Shown: piece by piece, positions 17,047 through 25,052 of the stretch | How positions within the stretch are numbered: the stretch's first letter is position 1 | How the letters are laid out: the number at the start of each line of letters is the position of its first letter | Assembly (NCBI RefSeq): GCF_900117415.1 | Contig: NZ_FPEI01000006.1 | Location: 1,240,001-1,304,000, forward strand | Direction: 5' to 3' | Length of the DNA: 64,000 nucleotides | Origin: Hyphomicrobium sp. CS1BSMeth3 | GTDB lineage: Bacteria; Pseudomonadota; Alphaproteobacteria; Rhizobiales; Hyphomicrobiaceae | Program-made: the position numbers and the translations under genes | Notes under the pieces: model-generated | What the model saw: the letters and a program-made list of their open reading frames with translations, nothing else | Databases searched by the model: none | Told to the model about the DNA's origin: nothing

Positions 17047-17670
17047 ATGGCAAGAAAAGCCGTTCCTCCGAAGCCCAATGCGCGCGAGATCGGATATGCC
17101 TCGACGCGCGATGTGCTCATTCGCTGCGGGATGGAGCTTCTGACCGAGCAGGGATTTGCGGCGACGGGACTCGACGCCGTTCTGAAGCGCGCGACGGTGC
17201 CCAAGGGCTCGTTCTATCACTACTTCCAGAGCAAGACGGATTTCGGCGAAGAGGTGATGAAGGCCTACGACGCCTACTTCGTGCGCAAGCTCGATCGCGC
17301 GCTCCTCAATGAAAGTCGCGCGCCGCTCGATCGCATTGCCGATTTCGTCGCTGACGCCAAGTCAGGTATGGCGCGTCACCGCTACACGCGCGGCTGCCTC
17401 GTCGGCAATCTCTCGCAGGAACTGGAAGCATTACCCGCCGACTACCGCAAAAGCCTGGATGCCATCATCTCCGGCTGGGAAGCGCGGATCGCGACGTGCC
17501 TCCGATTGGCACGCAAGCAGGGCGCCATCGCACGCACAGCCGACTGCAATGCTCTGGCTCAGTTCTTCTGGATCGGTTGGGAGGGGGCGGTCATGCGCGC
17601 CCGCCTGGTGAGAGGGCCGGGGCCCCTCGAAACCTTCTTGAACGGCTTCATTCGCGGCTTGCCGCGCTAA
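17047..17670 (+). CDS. TetR-family repressor, AcuR-like
   Basis: A 207-residue TetR protein: helix-turn-helix at residues 22-66 (ELLTEQGFAATGLDAVLKRA, VPKGSFYHYFQSKTDF) and a helical ligand domain with the RYTRGCLVGNLSQELEALP block characteristic of the AcuR/TetR_C_16-like branch. The next gene is acuI-like, 31 bases downstream. In Rhodobacter, AcuR represses acuI and is relieved by acrylate; by analogy this protein would repress the plus-strand operon through the dyad at 16985. Confidence 0.88.
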   Translation: MARKAVPPKPNAREIGYASTRDVLIRCGMELLTEQGFAATGLDAVLKRATVPKGSFYHYFQSKTDFGEEVMKAYDAYFVRKLDRALLNESRAPLDRIADFVADAKSGMARHRYTRGCLVGNLSQELEALPADYRKSLDAIISGWEARIATCLRLARKQGAIARTADCNALAQFFWIGWEGAVMRARLVRGPGPLETFLNGFIRGLPR

Positions 17671-17701
17671 CCCGCGATCCAGTCGCGCTGAGGGGTGTCT
17701 C

Positions 17702-18685
17702 GTGATCGAAGCAATTCTCGTAGAGAAGGACGAACGTGGCTACCGCGCCCAAGCGACCACAGTTCGCGAAGACCAGCTTCCTGAAGGCGAGGTCACCGTC
17801 CGCGTCGAATACAGTACGCTCAACTACAAGGATGGCCTCGCCATCACGGGCAAGGGCCCGGTCGTGCGCTCGTTTCCTATGGTGCCTGGCATCGATTTCG
17901 CAGGCGTGGTGGAAACGAGCACGGATCCTGAATTCTCAGCCGGCGACCGCGTCATCCTGAATGGTTGGGGTGTCGGCGAGCAGCACTGGGGCGGACTCGC
18001 GCAGAAGGCCAGGGTAAAGGGCTCCTGGCTCATCCATCAACCATCGTCGATCTCGTCGCGTGAGGCCATGGCCATCGGTACGGCCGGCTATACCGCCATG
18101 CTGTGCGTCATCGCGCTGGAGCGCTTCGGACTGACGCCAAAGCATGGGCCTGTGCTGGTCACCGGGGCGAACGGCGGCGTCGGCAGCTTCGCCATTGCGA
18201 TCCTTTCGGGCCTTGGCTACCGCGTTGTCGCGGCGACGGGACGCGTTTCGGAAGCGGCCTATCTCGAGGGACTCGGCGCTACCGAGATCATCGATCGCGA
18301 GCAGCTCTCCAAGCCGGGCAAGCCTCTGCAGAAAGAGCAATGGGCCGCCGCCATCGACTCCGTCGGCAGCCACACCCTGGCCAACGTGTGCGCCGGGCTT
18401 CGTGCGGATGGCGCTGTCGCAGCCTGCGGCATGGCGCAGGGGCTCGATCTGCCCTCATCCGTTGCACCATTCATCCTGCGCGGCGTGAGCCTGCTCGGCA
18501 TCAATAGCGTCACACGCCCGCGGGAGGAGCGTGCCGAAGCTTGGCGCCGGCTTGCCGCCTCACCCGGCGCCATGGGCCTCGCCCGGGCCACACGCGAGAT
18601 CGCCCTCCGCGATGTGCTTGCAGCGACCGAAGAGCTCATGGCCGGCAAGCTGCGCGGACGCGTCGTAGTCAACGTGTGGAAATGA
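17702..18685 (+). CDS. acuI: AcuI/YhdH-type acryloyl-CoA reductase
   Basis: A 327-residue medium-chain reductase: N-terminal VRVEYSTLNYKDGLAITGKG and VPGIDFAGVVE, Rossmann motif VTGANGGVGSFAIAIL (residues about 155-170), and SVTRPREERAEAW near the end, all AcuI/YhdH hallmarks. No zinc ligands. It uses NADPH to reduce toxic acryloyl-CoA to propionyl-CoA. The link to an AcuR-like repressor and a carboxylate transporter suggests a role in detoxifying or assimilating an unsaturated C3-type acid, but a related enoyl-CoA substrate is possible. Confidence 0.88.
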   Translation: MIEAILVEKDERGYRAQATTVREDQLPEGEVTVRVEYSTLNYKDGLAITGKGPVVRSFPMVPGIDFAGVVETSTDPEFSAGDRVILNGWGVGEQHWGGLAQKARVKGSWLIHQPSSISSREAMAIGTAGYTAMLCVIALERFGLTPKHGPVLVTGANGGVGSFAIAILSGLGYRVVAATGRVSEAAYLEGLGATEIIDREQLSKPGKPLQKEQWAAAIDSVGSHTLANVCAGLRADGAVAACGMAQGLDLPSSVAPFILRGVSLLGINSVTRPREERAEAWRRLAASPGAMGLARATREIALRDVLAATEELMAGKLRGRVVVNVWK

Positions 18686-18722
18686 CGAGCAGCGTGGCCA
18701 GCCGCGTGAAAGGGGATGCTCC

Positions 18723-19181
18723 ATGATCGCCATTCGTAGTCCTTCCGATTTCTGGGCAGGCCTCCTGTTCATCTTCTTCGGCTCGCTGTTCCTGTATCAC
18801 GCCCGCGGGATGGATTTCGGATCGGCGCTCCGCATGGGGCCGAGCTTCTTCCCGATCATCCTCTCCGGCCTCCTGGTCCTCATCGGCATCATCACGATCG
18901 TTCGCTCGGTCATTGTCGGCGGTGAGCCGATTACGAAACTCGCGCTCAAAGGCATGTTGGCGATCACCGCAGCCGGCTTGCTCTTCGCCGCATTGGTTCG
19001 CGGTGCCGGCATCATCTTCGCGGTGCCAGCGCTGACCCTGATCTCCGCTGCCGCGAGCGAACGCTTCCACTGGCGGACCGCACTGATCATGGCGGCCATT
19101 CTCACGATCTTCTGCGGTGTCGTCTTCGTCTACGGGCTCGGCGTGCCAATGCCCGTCATCGGGACCTGGTTCGTCGAGTAA
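18723..19181 (+). CDS. tctB: TctB-family small membrane subunit
   Basis: A 152-residue protein with four predicted membrane helices (residues about 10-28, 41-60, 78-105 and 120-148) and the conserved N-terminal FWAGLLFIFFGSLFLYHA. It is the small membrane subunit of a tripartite tricarboxylate transporter. It follows acuI by 37 bases and precedes tctA by 5, so co-translation with tctA is likely. Confidence 0.9.
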   Translation: MIAIRSPSDFWAGLLFIFFGSLFLYHARGMDFGSALRMGPSFFPIILSGLLVLIGIITIVRSVIVGGEPITKLALKGMLAITAAGLLFAALVRGAGIIFAVPALTLISAAASERFHWRTALIMAAILTIFCGVVFVYGLGVPMPVIGTWFVE

Positions 19182-19186
19182 GCACC

Positions 19187-20689
19187 ATGGACGTCATCAC
19201 CGACTTGATGCTGGGTTTCGGGACGGCCATCACGCCCCTCAACCTGATGTACTGCCTGGCCGGGGTTTTCCTCGGCACGTTGATCGGCGTGCTCCCGGGC
19301 CTCGGGCCCGTTGCGACGATCGCCATGCTACTTCCGGCAACTTTCGGGCTGCCTCCCGTATCGGCCCTGATCATGCTCGCGGGCATCTATTACGGCGCAC
19401 AGTACGGCGGCTCGACGACGGCGATCCTGATCAATCTGCCGGGAGAGTCGTCCTCCCTCGTAACAGCGCTCGACGGCTACGCCATGGCCCGCAAGGGCCG
19501 GGCCGGCGTCGCGCTCGCAACGGCCGCGATCGGATCTTTCTTCGCCGGCACCGTCGCCACGCTCCTCATTGCGCTCGCAGCACCACCACTTGCCGAGATC
19601 GCCCTCAAGTTCGGTCCGCCGGAATACTTCTCCCTGATGGTGCTCGGCCTCCTGGCCTCGGTCGTGCTTGCGCACGGTCCGCTGCTCAAAGCGATCGGCA
19701 TGATCGTTCTCGGCCTTCTTCTCGGCCTCGTCGGCACTGATCCGAACGCGGCCGTGCAACGCTTCACGCTCGGCGTCCCGGAACTTTCGGACGGCCTCAA
19801 CTTCGTCGCCGTGGCCATGGGGATGTTCGGGCTCGGCGAGATCATCAAGAACCTCGAGAACGAGAGCGATCGGTCCGCCCTGGTGGGCAAGCTCGCAAAC
19901 ATGATGCCCACGCGAGAGGACTGGAAGCGCATCGTGGGTCCTATCGTGCGCGGCACTGTCGTTGGATCCGTGCTCGGCATCCTGCCGGGCGGCGGCGCCA
20001 TCCTGTCGTCGTTTGCCGCCTATTCGCTCGAGAAGAAGATCTCCCCTCGCTCCGATGAGTTCGGAAAAGGGGCCATCGAAGGCGTCGCCGCGCCCGAGTC
20101 GGCCAACAATGCCGGCGCGCAGACGTCCTTCATTCCCATGCTCACGCTCGGCATTCCTTCGAACCCGGTGATGGCGCTCATGATCGGCGCCCTCATCATT
20201 CACGGCGTCCAGCCGGGGCCGTCGGTGATGACGGAGCAGCCCGCTCTCTTCTGGGGGCTCATCGTGTCGATGTGGATCGGAAATCTGTTCCTGATCATCC
20301 TGAACCTGCCGCTGGTCGGGGTATGGGCGCGGATGCTGATGATCCCCTACCACATACTCTTTCCCGGCATCATGGTGTTCTGCGCCGTCGGCGTGTTCAG
20401 CCTGAACAACACGCCATTCGATCTCTATGTAATGGTGGTGTTCGGATTGCTCGGTTACATCCTCATCAAGCTCAATTGCGAGCTGGCGCCGATGCTGCTC
20501 GGCTTCATCCTGGGGCCGATGATGGAGGAATACCTGCGCCGCTCGCTCACGCTCTCCCGCGGCGACCCCATGATTTTCCTGCATCGCCCCATCAGTGCTG
20601 CGTTGCTCGTGCTCGCCGCCGTCGCCTTGTGCCTCGTGCTCTTTCCATGGTTCCGCAGAACTCGAGCCGCGGCATTTGCGGAAGATTGA
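19187..20689 (+). CDS. tctA: TctA-family large membrane subunit
   Basis: A 500-residue membrane protein of normal TctA length with about 11-12 helices. Conserved stretches include GTLIGVLPGLGPVATIAMLLP near the N-terminus, YGAQYGGSTTAILINLPGE, and PGGGAILSSFAAYSLEKK with PESANNAGAQTSFIPMLTLG. It forms the secondary, ion-driven permease with TctB, loaded by TctC. Last gene of the acuR-acuI-tctBA operon. Confidence 0.94.
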   Translation: MDVITDLMLGFGTAITPLNLMYCLAGVFLGTLIGVLPGLGPVATIAMLLPATFGLPPVSALIMLAGIYYGAQYGGSTTAILINLPGESSSLVTALDGYAMARKGRAGVALATAAIGSFFAGTVATLLIALAAPPLAEIALKFGPPEYFSLMVLGLLASVVLAHGPLLKAIGMIVLGLLLGLVGTDPNAAVQRFTLGVPELSDGLNFVAVAMGMFGLGEIIKNLENESDRSALVGKLANMMPTREDWKRIVGPIVRGTVVGSVLGILPGGGAILSSFAAYSLEKKISPRSDEFGKGAIEGVAAPESANNAGAQTSFIPMLTLGIPSNPVMALMIGALIIHGVQPGPSVMTEQPALFWGLIVSMWIGNLFLIILNLPLVGVWARMLMIPYHILFPGIMVFCAVGVFSLNNTPFDLYVMVVFGLLGYILIKLNCELAPMLLGFILGPMMEEYLRRSLTLSRGDPMIFLHRPISAALLVLAAVALCLVLFPWFRRTRAAAFAED

Positions 20690-20735
20690 ACCTCCGCACG
20701 CGATCGATGGTTCTCAGCAACCGGTCAGATGCTGA

Positions 20736-21803
20736 TCAGGTCGCGTAGCTGTCGACCTCGATGACCGCTTGTGCAAATGCGTTTGGTGCTTCCTGGGGCA
20801 AGTTGTGCCCGATGCCGCCCGTGATGGTTCGGTGCGTGTATCTGCCGGAGAACTTCTTGGCATAGGTGCTCGGGTCAGGATGCGGCGCACCGTTGGCATC
20901 GCCTTCGAGGGTAATGGTGGGCACCCTGATCACCGGAAATTCGGCGAGCCGCTTCTCGAGATCGTCATATTTTGGCTCGCCTTCGGCGAGGCCCAGCCGC
21001 CAGCGGTAGTTGTGCACGACGATCGCCACGTGGTCCGGATTGTCGAACGCCGCGGCGCTGCGATTGAACGTGGCGTCACTAAAGGCCCACTTCGGTGATG
21101 CGATCTGCCAGATGAGTTTTGCGAAGTCGTGCGTGTATTTCTCGTAGCCCGCGCGGCCGCGCTCGGTGGCGAAATAAAACTGGTACCACCATTCGAGCTC
21201 GCTCTTCGGCGGCAAAGGCATCTTGCCGGCGTCCTGGCTGCCGATCAGATAACCGCTCACGGACACCATGCCCTTGCAGCGCTCCGGCCAGAGCGCAGCC
21301 ATGATGTTGGCGGTCCGCGCGCCCCAATCATAGCCGGCGACGATCGCCTTCTCGATTTTGAGGGCGTCCATCAAGGCGATGATATCGACGGCGATGACCG
21401 ACGGCTGGCCGTTGCGGAATGTCGCGCTCGAAAGAAAGCGCGTCGTGCCGTAGCCCCGCAGATAGGGGACGATCACCCGGTAGCCCGCCGACGCGAGCAG
21501 CGGCGCGACATCGACGAAGCTGTGAATGTCATAGGGCCAGCCGTGCAGAAGGATGACCGCAGGGCCGTCGGCGGGGCCCGCTTCGGCGTAGCCCGTATTC
21601 AGGACACCGGCATCGATCTGCCTCAGCGAGGCGAACGATGTGTTCGATCCTGGCTTGATTTTGGGGAGATCTGCACGCTTCGTCCTGGTTTGCGCCTCCG
21701 CAGAGCCGATCGGAGCAAGCTTGGCGGTAGCAATGGCGAGGGCGCCCACAGCCGATGTACCGAGAAAGCGGCGGCGGGTCGGTGGTGGCGTTTTCGCAGG
21801 CAT
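20736..21803 (-). CDS. Tat-exported alpha/beta hydrolase (epoxide hydrolase-like)
   Basis: A 355-residue hydrolase. The N-terminus MPAKTPPPTRRRFLGTSAVG is a twin-arginine signal (TRRRFLG), cut around AEAQ. The catalytic domain shows the oxyanion HGWP motif (ILLHGWPYDIHSF), the nucleophile elbow AGYDWGAR with Asp as nucleophile, and the final His in GIGHNLPQEAP. Asp at the elbow indicates epoxide hydrolase or haloalkane dehalogenase chemistry rather than an esterase. GGAG lies before this ATG; the 34 extra upstream codons lack family similarity. Transcribed alone, convergent to tctA. Confidence 0.88.
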   Translation of the reverse strand: MPAKTPPPTRRRFLGTSAVGALAIATAKLAPIGSAEAQTRTKRADLPKIKPGSNTSFASLRQIDAGVLNTGYAEAGPADGPAVILLHGWPYDIHSFVDVAPLLASAGYRVIVPYLRGYGTTRFLSSATFRNGQPSVIAVDIIALMDALKIEKAIVAGYDWGARTANIMAALWPERCKGMVSVSGYLIGSQDAGKMPLPPKSELEWWYQFYFATERGRAGYEKYTHDFAKLIWQIASPKWAFSDATFNRSAAAFDNPDHVAIVVHNYRWRLGLAEGEPKYDDLEKRLAEFPVIRVPTITLEGDANGAPHPDPSTYAKKFSGRYTHRTITGGIGHNLPQEAPNAFAQAVIEVDSYAT

Positions 21804-22027
21804 GGCGATGCTCCATGGCCGGAGTGCCGGTCTCCTTGCTTCAAAGAAATCGGCCCTGGCGAGGCGATCAGCCGACCAGCTTCCAGGACGCAGCGTGGCC
21901 TCCATAGGTCGACCTGGAGTGAGCGTGCCCTGCGAAGCAGACCAGCTCTCGACCGCGCCGAGGATCGGTACAAACCCCGGATCGATGTCACCCCGGCATC
22001 CGGATACGTTTATCGACCTGACTCAGG

Positions 22028-23281
22028 TCACTGCTCTGACGACCTCTGCGCACCGCCGGCAAGGCCGTTGCGACGAAGCGCCAGGAGGCCGGCGATGGCG
22101 ACCGCGGTGAAGGTTGCGCCGGCCAGGAACGTACCTTGCGGACCGATGACGTCCCAAAGGGCACCGGCGATGACGCTGGCTGCCAGCAGCGCGAGGCCGG
22201 TCATGAGATTGAACATGCCGTAGGCCGTACCACGCAGCTCCGCTGGCGCAGTATCGGCGACGAGCGTCGCGAGCAGGCCCTGCGTCAGCCCCATGTGCAG
22301 TCCCCACAGGACGACGCCCAAGGCGACACCGACGATGCCGCCGGACAAGGCGAGAACGATGTCGGCAACGATCAGAAGTGTAAGTCCTGCGATCAGAATG
22401 GAATGACGGTCGACCCGATCGGAGAGGACACCGGCTGGATACGCGGCAAGAGCGTAGACGATATTCATCAGCACCATCACGGCGGGAACCAGCGCGATCG
22501 GCAGTCCGACCGACTGTGCCCGCAGGATGAGAAAAGCCTCGCTGAAACGGGCCAGCGTGAAAACCGTCGCGATGCCGACGACCCACCAGTAGTCCGCGCC
22601 GAGCCGGACCAGCTCTACGCGGCTCAACGGCGACATGACCTTGCGCAGCTCAGTCGGCCGCTCGGGCTCTTTGACCGCGAAGGCGATCAGGCCGAAGGCG
22701 AGGAAGGCGGGAATGACGGCGATCCAAAACACAGCCTGGAAATTGTTGGCCGTCCAGAGCATCAGCAGGATCGCGAGCAGCGGGCCGACGAAGGCGCCAA
22801 TCGTATCGAGAGATTGTCTGAGCCCGAAGCTTGCGCCGCGCACCTCGGGCGAAGCCAGGTCGGCAACGAGCGCGTCGCGAGGCGCGCCGCGCACGCCTTT
22901 GCCGACCCTGTCGATGAAGCGGGCGGCGATCAGCCAGGAGAGGCTCGGCGCAAGCGGGAAGATCGGCTTGGTGAAGGCCGCCATGCCGTAGCCAAGAACG
23001 GCAAGCCCTTTGCGTTTGCCCAGCCAGTCGGACAATGCACCGGAGAAGATCTTGGTGATGGCCGCGGTCGCCTCGGCAATGCCTTCGATGATGCCGACCG
23101 CCAAGGTCGAGGTGCCGAGGACGGTCACCATGTAGATGGGCAGCAGCGCGTGGATCATCTCCGATGAGATGTCCATGAGCATCGAGACGAAGCCGAGAAC
23201 CCAGACCCCCGCCGGGATTTGCTTCAAGTTGCCCTTGATCGATTGTGATACCGCCATGGCGAGCCCAGCATTGAACTTCAT
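22028..23281 (-). CDS. MFS transporter
   Basis: A 417-residue major facilitator protein with about 12 helices. The loop 2-3 motif is GALSDWLGKRKGLAVLGYG, and DRVGKGVRGAPRDALVADLA follows helix 4, a block shared by a widespread bacterial MFS group of unknown substrate. I start at MKFNAGLAM; the frame is open 72 codons further but crosses a perfect 15-bp dyad and has no family similarity. A start at Met9 is possible. The divergent neighbour is an unknown protein. Confidence 0.88.
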   Translation of the reverse strand: MKFNAGLAMAVSQSIKGNLKQIPAGVWVLGFVSMLMDISSEMIHALLPIYMVTVLGTSTLAVGIIEGIAEATAAITKIFSGALSDWLGKRKGLAVLGYGMAAFTKPIFPLAPSLSWLIAARFIDRVGKGVRGAPRDALVADLASPEVRGASFGLRQSLDTIGAFVGPLLAILLMLWTANNFQAVFWIAVIPAFLAFGLIAFAVKEPERPTELRKVMSPLSRVELVRLGADYWWVVGIATVFTLARFSEAFLILRAQSVGLPIALVPAVMVLMNIVYALAAYPAGVLSDRVDRHSILIAGLTLLIVADIVLALSGGIVGVALGVVLWGLHMGLTQGLLATLVADTAPAELRGTAYGMFNLMTGLALLAASVIAGALWDVIGPQGTFLAGATFTAVAIAGLLALRRNGLAGGAQRSSEQ

Positions 23282-23399
23282 TGCCACATCAGTGTTGCGC
23301 ACCTGCAGGGAGGCTGTTGAGGGCCAGCCGCGTCGATACCACCGACCGATGGCACTTCCGCTCATCAACCCGTAGCGAAGAGCGACTTGTCGAGACAAT

Positions 23400-23436
23400 T
23401 GTGGCGAACAGCGGTGATTGTCCGCTGTTCGCCACA
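23400..23436. promoter_or_regulatory. perfect 15-bp inverted repeat between divergent genes
   Basis: TGTGGCGAACAGCGG, spacer TGATTGT, CCGCTGTTCGCCACA. It sits between the MFS start (23281) and the 167-residue protein start (23490). No T run follows on either strand, so an operator or structured 5' leader is more likely than a terminator. Confidence 0.65.
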
Positions 23437-23489
23437 TAAATAGTACTTGGTGCGAAGCATATGTCGGAAATTCGAAGGCACGAGCAGCG

Positions 23490-23993
23490 ATGGACATCCC
23501 CCAAGATCTCGACGAATTGACTGCTCTTTTCGAGAAGCTCGGCGCGAGAGAACCCGCATTGTGGGCAAGATCGCAGCTCGAGGAAGGAATTCCTCAGCTT
23601 CAGAGGTTCCTGTTTCTGAGGCAAGCGTGGCGCGACGTCGTTTGCGAGAACGATACGAGCTGGATGCAGGCCCATATTCAAAGGGCACAGAAAAATCCTG
23701 ATGCGCCTTACGCCGGTGTGGGGCACGCGCTGCGGAGGTGCCTCGACAGTGGGGCGTCCGCTCAAGACCTCAATGACATAGTGCGCGGGATGCAAGCAGA
23801 GTTGCTTTTTGGCTTCTGCTATTTGTTGGGCGACCCGATGTTCACCGAGGATGAACTCGCAGAGCTGGGGTGGGGACTGTTTGAAGTGGACGGCGATGGC
23901 AAACCAGTTCGGCCCATCGGCGGTCTACACGAATCAGTGCTTGATACCGATCCGACGGGCCGGGAAATGCGGCCGCGCAAAGAACCTAGCTGA
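23490..23993 (+). CDS. uncharacterised 167-residue protein
   Basis: A soluble acidic protein starting MDIPQDLDELTALFEKLG, rich in Leu, Glu and Asp and predicted mainly helical, with no signal peptide or membrane helix. I do not recognise the family. The composition and the phrase GLFEVDGDGKPVRPIGGLHE suggest a small stand-alone cytoplasmic protein. The frame extends upstream into the inverted repeat at 23400, so the internal ATG 23490 is preferred. Its last 60 bases overlap the 3' end of the anti-sigma gene on the other strand. Confidence 0.65.
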   Translation: MDIPQDLDELTALFEKLGAREPALWARSQLEEGIPQLQRFLFLRQAWRDVVCENDTSWMQAHIQRAQKNPDAPYAGVGHALRRCLDSGASAQDLNDIVRGMQAELLFGFCYLLGDPMFTEDELAELGWGLFEVDGDGKPVRPIGGLHESVLDTDPTGREMRPRKEPS

Positions 23994-24320
23994 GAGCGGA
24001 AGATGAGCGACTTCGCGAACTAGCGCAAAATGACTCTGAGCAAGGCGTTCGCCCCAAACAGCCAAGCGCGGCCGATCCATTATCTCAGCTTCGGCGATCG
24101 CGAGACGCGCGCGCACCCGGCCCTCGAGATCCTCCGGCGCGAGCGCGCGCCCGAGAGCGGCGAGCTTCCCGCTCATATGGCGAATGTCATCGGCCAATGC
24201 GGCGCAGGCAGGGCAGGTCTCGAGGTGTGCCGCCATCTCGCGGCGAGCCTCGGGCGCCAATTCCTGATCGATATAAGCGCCGATAAGTTCGGCGGCGCTG
24301 TCACATCGCATTGCTCTCAT
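23934..24320 (-). CDS. zinc-finger anti-sigma factor
   Basis: A 128-residue protein with an N-terminal ZAS/zf-HC2 motif: HLETCPACAAL (H...CxxC) around residues 32-42 inside an anti-sigma fold (SAAELIGAYIDQELAPEARREM). No clear membrane helix follows, so it is likely a cytoplasmic anti-sigma. The ATG at 24320 overlaps the sigma gene end by 20 bases; ATG 24311 is an alternative. Coupled translation with the sigma is expected. Its 3' end overlaps the convergent unknown gene by 60 bases. Confidence 0.82.
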   Translation of the reverse strand: MRAMRCDSAAELIGAYIDQELAPEARREMAAHLETCPACAALADDIRHMSGKLAALGRALAPEDLEGRVRARLAIAEAEIMDRPRLAVWGERLAQSHFALVREVAHLPLSARFFARPHFPARRIGIKH

Positions 24321-24861
24321 CTTCCGTCTCGATGCGTGTCAAAATTTTCCGCAGCTCGGCGCGTGCCCGGGCGAGCCGCGACATCACCGTACCGATCGGC
24401 ACACTCGTCAGGTCGGCAATCTCGCGGTAGGACATGGCTTCGAGCTCACGCAGCACGATGGCCTCTCGGAAGATCGGTGCCAGCTCGCTCAGCGCCCGCC
24501 TAAGAGTCGCCTGCTCGCCCGAGCCGATGACGACCTCCTCCGCCGATGCACTGTCGTCCGGCACTTGCCAAACCGCCGCTTCGCCCGACTGCCTGTCGAA
24601 AAGCGCCGCGTCGAACGAGATCACATTCCTGGCACGCTTGCGGTCGCTGAGCCTCCGGAACGCGACGTTGCGAACGATCTTCATCAGCCAAGGGCGTATG
24701 TCGTCGCCTCGGAAGTCATGGAAGCTGCGATAGGCTCTCAGATAGGCATCCTGCATCGCATCCTCGGCGTCAGCGCGATGGCGCAGGAGCCAGAACGCCA
24801 AATTGTATGCCGCGTCCATGTGGGGCAGCGCCAACTGCTCGAAGCGAGCGCGTTCTGTCAT
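24301..24861 (-). CDS. ECF-type RNA polymerase sigma factor
   Basis: A 186-residue ECF sigma: region 2 (AAYNLAFWLLRHRADAEDAM, QDAYLRAYRSF) and region 4 (IFREAIVLRELEAMSYREIA, VPIGTVMSRLARARAELRKI). I use Met at 24861 (MTERARFEQL) because the best promoter (-10 at 24900-24903) would start transcription near 24893, at or after the upstream ATG 24894. The zinc anti-sigma overlaps its end. The matching promoter in front of the divergent metallo-hydrolase operon suggests that operon is its direct target. Confidence 0.9.
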   Translation of the reverse strand: MTERARFEQLALPHMDAAYNLAFWLLRHRADAEDAMQDAYLRAYRSFHDFRGDDIRPWLMKIVRNVAFRRLSDRKRARNVISFDAALFDRQSGEAAVWQVPDDSASAEEVVIGSGEQATLRRALSELAPIFREAIVLRELEAMSYREIADLTSVPIGTVMSRLARARAELRKILTRIETEDESNAM

Positions 24862-24899
24862 CGAGTTGTCACTTGCCGGACGTGCAGCGTTCATGGGTC

Positions 24900-24927
24900 A
24901 GATCCACGAGCCTCGCGCTTTATTCCC
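24900..24927 (-). promoter_or_regulatory. candidate ECF promoter of the sigma/anti-sigma operon
   Basis: Read on the minus strand: GGGAATAAA (24927-24919), 15 bases, ATCT (24903-24900). It mirrors the promoter at 24970 in both elements and spacing, which supports autoregulation. Confidence 0.6.
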
Positions 24928-24969
24928 GCAAATTCGTGATCACTGTTTGCGCTGCGCGCGTGGTCGCCG

Positions 24970-24997
24970 GGGAATAAACGCGGCTGCCACGGAGTCT
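24970..24997 (+). promoter_or_regulatory. candidate ECF promoter of the metallo-hydrolase operon
   Basis: GGGAATAAA (24970-24978), 15 bases, GTCT (24994-24997), 56 bases before the start codon at 25053. The -35 GGAAT-type box and short -10 are typical of ECF sigma promoters. Confidence 0.6.
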
Positions 24998-25052
24998 CCC
25001 CAGTGCGGCGCGATCGAGAGGATGCGCGCCGACAATTCACGGGAGGTAAGCC

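Noticed and set aside
19328-20584. 418-codon minus-strand frame opposite tctA
   Set aside because: Shadow of tctA; sequence is charged low-complexity with no family similarity.
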